Assembly (NCBI GenBank): GCA_003001795.1
Contig: PVNI01000004.1
Coordinates: forward strand, 310,001-374,000
DNA from: Actinomadura viridilutea
GTDB taxonomy: Bacteria; Actinomycetota; Actinomycetes; Streptosporangiales; Streptosporangiaceae
Reading direction: 5' to 3'
Length of the DNA: 64,000 nt
Both the position numbers and the translations under genes were made by a program. The notes below the pieces were generated by a model that saw nothing but the letters and a program-made list of their open reading frames with translations, was not told where the DNA came from and ran no database searches. Every line of letters begins with the position of its first letter. Position 1 is the stretch's first letter. Of this stretch, positions 43,610 to 51,519 are shown one piece after another.

Positions 43610-45601
43610 TCAGTCGGAACGGGAGAAGCGGCGGGCGGCCGCGGCCAGGCAGAGCAGGCCGCCGACGGTGATGGCGCCCCATTCGAGCGGCACCGAGGGG
43701 TGCCAGGGCCCCACGCTCAGCTGCTGGAACAGTTGGGCCGGAGGGTCGGGCAGGAAGGCCGCGACGGTGCGGCGCATGCCGTCCACCGCATAGCTGAGCG
43801 GGTTGATCAGGGCGAGCGCCGCCATCCAGCCGGGCATGGCGGCGAACGGGAACATCGCGCCGGACAGGAACGTCAGCGGCGCCATCACCACGGTCAGCGC
43901 GGTCCCGAAGGTCTGCGGCCGGCGCACCAGGCCGGCCGCGAGCACCCCGACCGCCGTCATGGCGAGCGCGGTCAGCGCGATCTCCACCAGCAGCAGCGCG
44001 TACAGGCCGAGGTGGAAGGGGACGCCGATCGGGGCGGCGGCGGCGAGGAGGATCGCCGCCTGGCACGTGGCGACCGTGGTCCCGCCCAGGCACTTGCCCA
44101 TCAGCAGCGTTCCGCGCCGGACCGGGCTGACGAGCATCTCGCGCAGGAAGCCGTTCTGGCGTTCCCACAGCATCGACGACCCGACGGCGACCGCCGGCCC
44201 CTGCGCCGCCATGACCAGGATCCCGGAGAAGAGGAACAGCTGGTAGGCGGGTCCGCCGGACGCGGGCAGCAGCCCCGCCACGCCGGCGCCGAAGATGAAC
44301 AGGAACAGCAGCGGCTGCAGCAGGGAGACGGCGGTTCCGGTGCGGTCGCGGGCGAAGTGCAGGATCTCCCGCCGCCAGATCATGCGCAGGGCCCGCAGCT
44401 CGGCGCGCCATCCCCGCGCCTCGGGCGCGCCCGGCGCCCGCGGGGACGGCGGGACGACCCGCGTCCGCCGCTTGCGATGCCGCGGGCCGGACGGCGGGTC
44501 GCATGTCAGGCCGCCGGAGCGCGCCGCGCCGCTCGCCGATGGCGGGACGCCGGCCGGGCGCATGGCGTCTTCCGGCGACGGGACCGGTGGCGCCGCCAGG
44601 GCGTCGGCCTGCTGGGAGGCGGCCGAGGCCGGGGAGGTGCCGTCCTGGATCCGGTGGCCGGTGTAGTGGAGGAAGACGTCGTCCAACGTGGGCGGGACGA
44701 CCTTCGCCTCGTAGACGGCGACGTCGAGCTCGGTGAAGAGCCGCCGCAGGACGCGGGTGCTGTCGGCGGCGCGCAGGGACAGCCCGCGCGGTCCGGCGGT
44801 CACGGGCAGGCCGAACCGGTCGCGCAGCAGCCGCGCCGCCGCCGCGTCGTCGGCGGTGCGCAGGTCGATCCGGTCGGCGCCGACGACGGACTTCAGCTGC
44901 GCGGGGCTCCCCTCCGCGACGATGCGTCCCCCGTCGATGATGGCGACGCGGTCGCACTGGTCGGCCTCGTCCAGGTAGTGCGTGGTGAGGAACAGCGTGA
45001 TCCGCCGGCTGCGGCGGATCTGCCGCAGGTGGTGCCACACCTGGGCGCGCGCCTGCGGGTCGAGGCCGACGGTGGGCTCGTCCAGGAACAGCACCCGGGG
45101 ACGGTGCAGCAGCGCACGGGCGATCTCCAGGCGCCGCCGCATGCCGCCGGAGAAGGCGCGCACGAGCCGGTCGCGGTGGCCGGTCAGACCGACGACCGCC
45201 AGCGCCTCATCGATGCGGGCGGGCACCTGGGCGGAGGGGACGTCGTACAGGTCGGCGTGGAAGCGGAGGTTCTCGGCGGCGGTGAGGTCGCCGTCCAGCG
45301 TGGCCTCCTGGAAGACCAGGCCGATGCTGCGCCGCGCCCCGGCGGGGTCGGTGCGCGCGTCGTGCCCGGCGATCTCGATCCGGCCCGACGACGGGGCGGT
45401 CAGCGTGCAGAGCATCGCGATCGTCGTCGTCTTGCCCGCGCCGTTGGCGCCGAGGAAGGCGAAGCTCTCCCCCGGCGCCACCGTCAGGTCGATCCCGTCG
45501 ACCGCCGTGACGTCGGCGTACCGTTTGCGCAGGCCGACCGCGCGGATCGCCGGGACGGCGGACCCGGCGGGCAGCGGCGGCGAGGCGTGCCGCAGCGTCA
45601 C
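43610..45601 (-). CDS. lanT-like: ABC exporter with ATPase and permease in one polypeptide (lanthipeptide cluster)
   Basis: A 663-residue DrrA-DrrB-type fusion. Residues 1-315 are a daunorubicin-resistance-like ATPase: Walker A GANGAGKTT, VFQEATLDGDLTAAEN, signature FSGGMRRRLEIARALL, Walker B RVLFLDEPTVGLD, and the C-terminal PTLDDVFLHYTGH. A Ser/Pro/Arg-rich linker (about 320-405) leads to an ABC-2 membrane domain (about 410-660, six segments; WERQNGFLREMLVSPVRRGT). ATPase and permease are usually separate genes. It has no C39 peptidase domain, so it does not remove a leader. The GTG start overlaps the preceding stop (GTGA). Confidence 0.9.
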   Translation of the reverse strand: MTLRHASPPLPAGSAVPAIRAVGLRKRYADVTAVDGIDLTVAPGESFAFLGANGAGKTTTIAMLCTLTAPSSGRIEIAGHDARTDPAGARRSIGLVFQEATLDGDLTAAENLRFHADLYDVPSAQVPARIDEALAVVGLTGHRDRLVRAFSGGMRRRLEIARALLHRPRVLFLDEPTVGLDPQARAQVWHHLRQIRRSRRITLFLTTHYLDEADQCDRVAIIDGGRIVAEGSPAQLKSVVGADRIDLRTADDAAAARLLRDRFGLPVTAGPRGLSLRAADSTRVLRRLFTELDVAVYEAKVVPPTLDDVFLHYTGHRIQDGTSPASAASQQADALAAPPVPSPEDAMRPAGVPPSASGAARSGGLTCDPPSGPRHRKRRTRVVPPSPRAPGAPEARGWRAELRALRMIWRREILHFARDRTGTAVSLLQPLLFLFIFGAGVAGLLPASGGPAYQLFLFSGILVMAAQGPAVAVGSSMLWERQNGFLREMLVSPVRRGTLLMGKCLGGTTVATCQAAILLAAAAPIGVPFHLGLYALLLVEIALTALAMTAVGVLAAGLVRRPQTFGTALTVVMAPLTFLSGAMFPFAAMPGWMAALALINPLSYAVDGMRRTVAAFLPDPPAQLFQQLSVGPWHPSVPLEWGAITVGGLLCLAAAARRFSRSD

Positions 45602-46590
45602 GACCGCTCCGGCAGGCGCTCGGCCCAGTGCTCCGGCACGACGAAGCCGAAGCTCCACCGGTGGCGGTCGGTCGGGTTGACGATGCAGTGCCACAGCAGC
45701 CGGTCCGGCTCCTGCTCGATCTTGAAGAACCGGACCATCCGGGGCCGTTCGCGCAGGGTGACCAGCTCGCCGGTGGCGGGGTTCTGGTAGCGGAAGAACG
45801 AGGTGTGCTCGGGGTCGGCGAACTCGTCGTCGACGTCCACGATGTACATGCGCCAGCCCGGCTGGTCCTCGTTGGTGTGCCAGAGCCGGTAGGAGGACGG
45901 CGGATACCACATGCTGCCCGAGAACCGGACCTCGGCGCCGAACACCTCCTCCAGCGCGGCGACGACGCGGGTCTTGGCCGCCAGATAGTCGTCGTAGCCG
46001 GGGTGCGCGACGTGCTCGTCCAGGTTGATCAGGTGGAAGTCGCGCCGGACCCCGCCGGCGCCCCCGGCGTCGTCGGCCTCCTCGGCGGCGACCCGGTCGC
46101 GCCAGGCCCGGTATTCGGGACCGGACGGCGCCAGGGACGTCGAAGCCAGGTCCTCCTCCCGGAAGGCCTCGTGGAAGCGGGCCAGGTCGACCGTGGGCGG
46201 CTTGATCTTCAGGCGCGGCAGCTCATCGATGATCGGGGCGAAGCCGGGGAGCTCGTCCAGGTCGTACTCGTAGTGGTAGACCCGGCCCGCCGCCGGTTCC
46301 GGACGGTCAGCGTCGCGCCGGTCGCCGACGTCGCACCGGTCGTCGACGTCGCGCCGGTCGTCGACGTCGCGCCGTGCGTCGGCGTCGCGCGGGGCGGCCG
46401 CCTGCCGCCGCGCGGCCTCGGCGGCGATCTTGGCGGACGCCGCGCGGAGGTCGCCGACGGTGAAGTCGTAGCCGTCGGCGCGGGCGAGCCGGATCACCTC
46501 CTCCACCCCGGTCAACGCCTTCATCTGCTGCCGTATCCGCGGGTCTTCCGCGGCGACACGGAGAAAACGGGTGCAGGACTCGACGGACAT
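45598..46590 (-). CDS. Nif11-domain / 2OG-Fe(II)-oxygenase-like fusion, putative lanthipeptide tailoring enzyme
   Basis: A 330-residue protein in three parts. Residues 1-55 match the Nif11 leader domain (SVESCTRFLRVAAEDPRIRQ, VEEVIRLARADGYDFTVGDL). Residues about 65-95 are charged Asp/Arg hexapeptide repeats encoded by an 18-bp tandem repeat. Residues about 140-330 look like a 2OG-type hydroxylase: MWYPPSSYRLWHTNEDQPGW (candidate His about 236), TSFFRYQNPATGE and LLWHCIVNPTDRHRWSFGF (distal His about 299, Arg for the oxoacid). The first motif is H-x-N rather than H-x-D, so the third metal ligand is uncertain. It is six bases from lanM and overlaps the exporter gene. Confidence 0.8.
   Translation of the reverse strand: MSVESCTRFLRVAAEDPRIRQQMKALTGVEEVIRLARADGYDFTVGDLRAASAKIAAEAARRQAAAPRDADARRDVDDRRDVDDRCDVGDRRDADRPEPAAGRVYHYEYDLDELPGFAPIIDELPRLKIKPPTVDLARFHEAFREEDLASTSLAPSGPEYRAWRDRVAAEEADDAGGAGGVRRDFHLINLDEHVAHPGYDDYLAAKTRVVAALEEVFGAEVRFSGSMWYPPSSYRLWHTNEDQPGWRMYIVDVDDEFADPEHTSFFRYQNPATGELVTLRERPRMVRFFKIEQEPDRLLWHCIVNPTDRHRWSFGFVVPEHWAERLPERS
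46309..46392. repeat. 18-bp tandem repeat inside the Nif11-oxygenase gene
   Basis: About 4.7 units of an 18-bp repeat (GACGTCGCGCCGGTCGTC) are in frame and encode RRDVDD-type hexapeptides joining the Nif11 and catalytic domains. Units differ by one to three bases. Confidence 0.85.
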
Positions 46591-46596
46591 CGCGGG

Positions 46597-49500
46597 TCAC
46601 TCCTTCACAGGGCTGGGCGGGTCGAGCAGCAGGACCGACGGGGTGCTCTCGGGCCGGGCCAGACGCAGGAAGTGCATGCCGAAGCCCGCCAGGCCCAGCA
46701 TCAGACCGGGGAAGAAGCCCGACTCAGGCCCCGGGCGCGCGTCCTCCAGGTTCCGCCACTGGGTCTGGGCCTGGACGTTGGCCTCCATGCGGAAGGCGGG
46801 CTCGCCGCTCAGTTCGGCGAAGCGCACGAACAGCTCGGCGTTGCCCGAACGGCCGTGGCACAGCGAGTCGTTCATCAGACGCGGGAAGCCGCGCATCGTG
46901 GCCGTGAGCGCCTGGCGCGCCTCGTGCAGCAGGGCGTCGTCGTCCTTGCCGAGCAGGGCCCAGCTGTGGATGCGGGTCAGGCCGATGCCGGCGGCGCCGT
47001 TGCACCAGGCGTTGGCGTAGTGGCGCCCGTTGCGGGACCAGCCGCCCGCGACGCGCCGCAGGTCGTACCAGTCCTGTTCGTCGTGGTCGAAATGGCGGGC
47101 CTCGTAGGCGAAGGCGCGCCGGCCGGCGTCGACGCAGTCCGCGCGGTCGTCCCGGCACCCCAGCATGATCAGCGTCCAGCCGATGCCGCCGGCGCCGTGG
47201 GACAGGCCGGTCAGATTGGCCGTCACGGCGTCCGGCTCCGGGCTGGGCCACGACAGGGTGTCGCCGTCGGCCTGCGCGTGGCGCAGCAGGTGCGCGGCGC
47301 ACCGGCGGGCGTGCCGCAGGCCGTGGCCGCCGGTGGCGTCGGCGAGCCCGAGCAGGACGGGGATGAGCCCGGCGACGCCGTGGAAGACGTCGAGGTGGCG
47401 GTCCCGGTCGATCAGGTCGGCGGCCTCGTCGGCGAGGGCGGCGGCGCGGTCGAGCAGCGCGCGGTCGCCCCACAGGCGGTGCAGGTGGGTGAGGAGGTAG
47501 ATCAGCCCGCCGAGGCCCGAGAACACGCCGATGCGGCCGCGGTCGCACGTGTCGAGGGCGTGGGCGAGGGCGCGCTCGGCGGCCCGGCGGAACTCCGGCC
47601 GCGGGTCGGCATCGTTGAGGTGGGCGAGGAAGAACGCGATGCCCGCCGACCCGGTGTACAGGTCGCCCTCGATGTCGACCTCGGACTTGCCGTCGCCGGT
47701 GACGATGTAGGACGTCCACGGCGCGCGGCCGGGTTCGCGCAGCATCCGGCACAGCCGCTGCCCGACGGCGCTCGCCTGCTCCAGGCAGGTGGCGGCGAAC
47801 TCGGGGCTGGTGACGTCCCCGCCGGACAGGCCCGCGGCGATGTACTGGTCCTGCTGGGCCCGGTTCCGCGCGGACAGCCGCCGGATCCGCGCGGCGGCGT
47901 GCTCCAGGGGCGTGGTCTCCAGCGCGGCCGCCACCTCGTTCCGGTGGTCGTGGACGAGCCGGTCGCCGCCGGCGTCCACGGTGAACATCGGCACGTCCAG
48001 CCGCCACATCGACGCCAGCTCCCAGGGCGGCAGCACGCCGTCCGCGTCCCAGTTGCGGGGGAACGTGCGGACCGTGGTGACGAGCAGGTCGACCTCCAGC
48101 GGCTCCCGCAGGCACTTGGGGTGGCGCGCGGCCATCAGCAGCTGCGCGTAGACCTGCGTGCTCCAGTTGATGAAGCGCACGCGGGTGCCGGAGAACAGGC
48201 CGGTCACGCACTCGACGGCGCGCTCGGGCCGGTCCTGGAACCACCGGTAGACGCGGTCGAAACCGGCTCTGATCGCGTCGGTGAAGTCCTCGGCGCGGGT
48301 CAGCTCGTCGCCGAGGAAGACCCGGTTGGGCGCCCCCGGTTCGACCTCGACGCCCCGGCGGTGCGTGACGCCCGCCTCGAAGGAGAGCCGGCGGTCGCCG
48401 ACCTGCGGCACCGGCATCGGCAGCCGGTAGGAGACGCCGCCGGAGTAGCCGCTGAGCCGGATGCCGGTGTCGTCCGCGGACGCCGTGGGCCATTCGATGA
48501 GACCGGTCTTGAAGACCGAGTCCATCAGCGTGCCGGACGGCCGCGGCTGCCCCTTGGGCGGCGCGCCGAGCACGGTCTCGCAGTCGCAGATGAACGCGTG
48601 GCCGTCGGCGACCATGACGTTCTCGAAGTGCAGGTCGCCGCCGCCGAGGATGTAGAAGATCGCCAGGTAGCCGCCGAGCTCGGCGTACACGTGCTCGGCC
48701 TGGTCGCGCGTCTCGACCCGGTTGCGCCCGGACGGGATCAGCGCCTCGTAGCCGTACCCGTCCCTGGGCAGCACCGCCCGCGTGGCGTAGTCGAGGACGC
48801 CCTCGTCGCGCAGCCGGGCCAGCAGCTTCTGCAGCGCGGCCTCGCCCCGGACGCAGCGCGGCTTGTAGACGAACGACGCCTCGGCGCCGTCCGCCAGGGT
48901 GACCTCCACGAACGCGACGCTGCGGGCGCCGGCGTGCATGTCGGAGCGGCCCGGCCGGACCGAGCGCACCCGTTCGATCGGCCGTCCGAAGAACGCCTCG
49001 GCGACCGCGTCGGCGTCGGCGCGCAGCCGGGCGATCATCTCGCGGCCGTGCCCGGAGAGCAGGTCGGTGACGTGGGCCAGCCAGCGTCCCAGGACCGGGA
49101 ACTCCAGGTAGAAGCGGTGGTAGGACTCCGCGTCGGCGAACGTCTTGTCGAGGTAGGCCAGGTAGTCCTCCTGGGTCGCCCGCGCCGGGTCGATGCCGTG
49201 CAGCGCGCAGTGCGCCTTGGCGTCGGCCTCCACCGCCCAGGCCAGCGCGAGTTCGAACCGGCCGAGCAGGTGGGCCTGGAAGTCGGACACGACCCGGGCG
49301 TCGATCACGGGCGCGGGCCGGTCGGGCTCGGCGGCCAGCGCCTCGCGCAGCCGCCGGCCCAGCTCGGTGAGGAACGGTTCGCAGGCGATGGCGAGGCGGC
49401 CGTAGTAGGCGTCGAAGTCGCGCCAGTCCGCCTCGGCCGACCGGTCGCCGGACCGCTCCAGCCCGCGCAGCGCGGCCTGGTACGTCGGCAGCCAGTCGGC

Positions 49501-49803
49501 GTGCAGGTCGGTGAGGATCCGGCCGAGGCCGTCGTCGCGGCCGGTGAGCGCCAGCTCGTGCCGGCGGTAGTCGGTGAGCAGCCGGGTCAGCGAGCCTTGG
49601 GTGTGCCGGGCCGGGCCGGCGCGCCGGGTGCTCTCTTTGTGGAAGCGCTCGGCGAGCCTGGCCGCCAGCCGGTCGATCCGCCACCGGTCGAGGTCCGTGA
49701 GCGGCGGCGCGCCGTCGGGCGGCCCGAGAGCGGCGACGACCTGGGCCTGTTCGGAGAGGTTCGCGGCGCGGGCCGCGATGTCCAGGGGGAAGAGTGGGGT
49801 CAC
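46597..49803 (-). CDS. lanM: Class II lanthipeptide synthetase LanM
   Basis: A 1068-residue bifunctional enzyme that phosphorylates and dehydrates Ser/Thr in the precursor and then forms thioether rings. The N-terminal dehydratase (DUF4135, about 1-620) has the kinase-like elements FVYKPRCVRGEAALQKLLAR, GGGDLHFENVMVADGHAFIC and DCETVLGAPPKG. The C-terminal cyclase (about 690-1060) has the GSAGIAFFLAHL and GLSHGAGGIGWTL toroid motifs and the zinc ligands Cys (about 933, AWCNGAAGIG) and Cys-His (about 981-982, SLCHGRSGN). The GTG at 49803 with GAGGAAA upstream is preferred. Confidence 0.96.
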   Translation of the reverse strand: MTPLFPLDIAARAANLSEQAQVVAALGPPDGAPPLTDLDRWRIDRLAARLAERFHKESTRRAGPARHTQGSLTRLLTDYRRHELALTGRDDGLGRILTDLHADWLPTYQAALRGLERSGDRSAEADWRDFDAYYGRLAIACEPFLTELGRRLREALAAEPDRPAPVIDARVVSDFQAHLLGRFELALAWAVEADAKAHCALHGIDPARATQEDYLAYLDKTFADAESYHRFYLEFPVLGRWLAHVTDLLSGHGREMIARLRADADAVAEAFFGRPIERVRSVRPGRSDMHAGARSVAFVEVTLADGAEASFVYKPRCVRGEAALQKLLARLRDEGVLDYATRAVLPRDGYGYEALIPSGRNRVETRDQAEHVYAELGGYLAIFYILGGGDLHFENVMVADGHAFICDCETVLGAPPKGQPRPSGTLMDSVFKTGLIEWPTASADDTGIRLSGYSGGVSYRLPMPVPQVGDRRLSFEAGVTHRRGVEVEPGAPNRVFLGDELTRAEDFTDAIRAGFDRVYRWFQDRPERAVECVTGLFSGTRVRFINWSTQVYAQLLMAARHPKCLREPLEVDLLVTTVRTFPRNWDADGVLPPWELASMWRLDVPMFTVDAGGDRLVHDHRNEVAAALETTPLEHAAARIRRLSARNRAQQDQYIAAGLSGGDVTSPEFAATCLEQASAVGQRLCRMLREPGRAPWTSYIVTGDGKSEVDIEGDLYTGSAGIAFFLAHLNDADPRPEFRRAAERALAHALDTCDRGRIGVFSGLGGLIYLLTHLHRLWGDRALLDRAAALADEAADLIDRDRHLDVFHGVAGLIPVLLGLADATGGHGLRHARRCAAHLLRHAQADGDTLSWPSPEPDAVTANLTGLSHGAGGIGWTLIMLGCRDDRADCVDAGRRAFAYEARHFDHDEQDWYDLRRVAGGWSRNGRHYANAWCNGAAGIGLTRIHSWALLGKDDDALLHEARQALTATMRGFPRLMNDSLCHGRSGNAELFVRFAELSGEPAFRMEANVQAQTQWRNLEDARPGPESGFFPGLMLGLAGFGMHFLRLARPESTPSVLLLDPPSPVKE

Positions 49804-49889
49804 GCGGGGTTTCCTCGCTCCGTCGGTCCGCACGGGCCGGTGGGCCGACGGCGGCGGCCCACCGGCTGGTCGTCACATCGGGGAGGCGG

Positions 49890-50129
49890 CTACTTCGTGC
49901 CGCCGTCGCAGATGATCGTGAACGGGCCCGCGCTGCAGCTGGTGGCGCAGGCGTACACCTCGACGGCGGCCACGCCCTCGGTCCAGAAGCCGAGGGCCTC
50001 CTCGTCCAGCGGCTCCACGGAGGCGGGGACCGCGCCGGCGGACACCCCGAACGCCTCGGGGGACGCCAGCACCTCGGCGCGGACCTCGGCGTCGGCGGCG
50101 GCGTGGCGCAGAACGCTGCTCGGTGACAT
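49890..50129 (-). CDS. lanA: Lanthipeptide precursor peptide
   Basis: A 79-residue precursor with a very strong AAAGGAGAAAAGCG before its ATG. Residues 1 to about 55 are an acidic, Ala-rich leader (SVLRHAAADAEVRAEVLASP, AFGVSAGAVPASVEPLDEEA). The C-terminal core CATSCSAGPFTIICDGGTK has three Cys (61, 65, 74) and Thr63, Ser64, Ser66, Thr71 and Thr78 as ring or dehydration candidates. There is no Gly-Gly cleavage motif; the boundary may be near EGVAAVEV. It lies 86 bp upstream of lanM. Confidence 0.92.
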   Translation of the reverse strand: MSPSSVLRHAAADAEVRAEVLASPEAFGVSAGAVPASVEPLDEEALGFWTEGVAAVEVYACATSCSAGPFTIICDGGTK

Positions 50130-50164
50130 CGCTTTTCTCCTTTGCTGTCGTGGACCCTGCCGTG

Positions 50165-50548
50165 CTACTCGACCAGCGCGGTCACCAGGCGAATGCCGAG
50201 CTGCCGCTCGACGTTCGCGATTTCCGCGATGGCCGCGTCCATTGTCGGTTTGTCGTTCTGCCAGGCGATCAACTCCTCTTCTTCCGGGGAGATTCCGTCT
50301 CGGATCCAGAAGGATTCGAGCCATTCCTTGGTGGCCTGGGGGTGCAGATCCGTCACCGGCGTGACGCGCGCCAGCAGCGGTTCCTCGTGCAGGGACAGCG
50401 CGCGCCGGAGTATTTTCTGCATCGCGCCGTCGGGCGGCAGCAGCGAGCACAGCAGCATCAGGTGCTGGATCTGGCGGACCGTAGTGATCGCCCGGTGCTT
50501 GGTCAGATCGCTCGGCGGTTTCGGTCCCGTGCCCTTGAGTGCTCCCAT
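50165..50548 (-). CDS. Unknown 127-residue protein heading the lanthipeptide cluster
   Basis: A 127-residue soluble protein from an ATG behind GAGGGGAAGCG, the first gene of the cluster, 35 bp upstream of the precursor. A basic N-terminus (MGALKGTGPKPPSDLTKHRA) is followed by predicted helices (ITTVRQIQHLMLLCSLLPPD, EATKEWLESFWIRDG-like acidic middle) and a C-terminal helix. I recognise no family, signal peptide or membrane segment. Position suggests a role in precursor handling, immunity or regulation, without further support. Confidence 0.75.
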   Translation of the reverse strand: MGALKGTGPKPPSDLTKHRAITTVRQIQHLMLLCSLLPPDGAMQKILRRALSLHEEPLLARVTPVTDLHPQATKEWLESFWIRDGISPEEEELIAWQNDKPTMDAAIAEIANVERQLGIRLVTALVE

Positions 50549-50899
50549 TCGCTTCCCCTCGTCGGACGGCCCGGCCCGCGGAGAGCGCGGAGCCGGAACC
50601 GCGCACTTCAGCTGTGTCCCAACAACCAGGAACGATCACGTTGAGCAATCACGTCGCCGCATAGAGTTAAGCAAGAAACTGTCCTTTACTCATCAAAAGA
50701 AGAGTCAAGTCTTCGTAGATCACCACCGCGCCCGCCCCCTAAGCCGCGATATGCACAGAAATGGCCGATCAGAGGCACTTTCCGCCCGCTTGGATGCGGC
50801 GCTCGAATCGGCCGGGACTGCGACGCACCGAGGGAAACCAGCAAAGAACGACGGCCGCCAAAATCCCAGAATCCGACAATTACGGAGGGATCGGAATGC
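50549..50899. other. Promoter region of the lanthipeptide cluster and flanking non-coding DNA
   Basis: The 350-bp stretch is lower in GC than its surroundings (for example about 50640-50720). It must hold the promoter for the minus-strand cluster. I see no clear operator. No regulatory gene is linked to the cluster. Confidence 0.45.
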
Positions 50900-51380
50900 C
50901 TTCCCCGCCATCGCCGATCTGCTGCGCGCCGCCCAGGCGGCGACGCCGCGCGCGGTGCACGAGCTGATGCGCTGGTGCGGGCCGGTCCAGGCCGCCCCAT
51001 TCCGGTACGCCGCCGAAAACGTCGAGATCGGCGGCCGGCGGCTGCGCGAGAGGTCCCCGGTCATGGCCGGCCTCGTCTCGCCGACTTCGACCCGCGCCGG
51101 CTCGACATCGCCCGGCAACCGGACGGCCGCCGCGAGACGCACCTCGGAGTTCGGCCACGGCCTGCACGGCTGCCTCGGCGCCTCCCTGGCCCGCCAGGAG
51201 GGGGAGGTCGCGTTCGCCGCGCTCCTCGCCACGCGCCCTGGGGGCGGCGCTGCTGCCCCGGGTCAAGGAGATCACCGTGCGGCTCCTCGACCGCCTGCCC
51301 GAGCCGGCCTCGCGGGGACGGCGTGGTGGATCTCCTTGAGGGCTTCGCTCGTCCCCTGCCGATCACGGTCTGACCGCCTC
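50900..51380 (+). pseudogene. Scrambled cytochrome P450 pseudogene
   Basis: P450 pieces occur in the wrong order. From about 50914 come the ExxR region (VHELMRWCGPVQAAPFRYAA), VEIGGRRLRERSPVMAGL, a frameshifted FDPRRLDIARQPDGRRETHL and the haem loop FGHGLHGCLGASLARQ. Then from about 51250 comes an N-terminal-type segment (LLPRVKEITVRLLDRL, then shifted DGVVDLLEGFARPLPITV-stop). At least two frameshifts are present. The order suggests two adjacent P450 genes joined by deletion and then decayed. Confidence 0.7.
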
Positions 51381-51519
51381 CCGGACTTCCGCGCGTTCGC
51401 GGCGGTTCCGCAGCGGCGTGGGCGGATCGAAACCCTCGACATGAAAGGTATTCACGTATCGGCGCGATCGTGATACGCCGGAAAGGAGTGAGAACGCTTT
51501 CCCGGAAGGCCGCCCCGCC

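Noticed and set aside
46309..46392. Possible CRISPR-like repeat
   Set aside because: The 18-bp units are directly adjacent without spacers, in frame within a gene, and code for hexapeptides.
45628..50364. A 1578-codon plus-strand open frame across the lanthipeptide cluster
   Set aside because: It is antisense to lanM, the oxygenase and the precursor. Its composition (Gly, Arg, Val, Ala without motifs) is that of a GC-bias shadow, and the minus-strand genes have clear family signatures.
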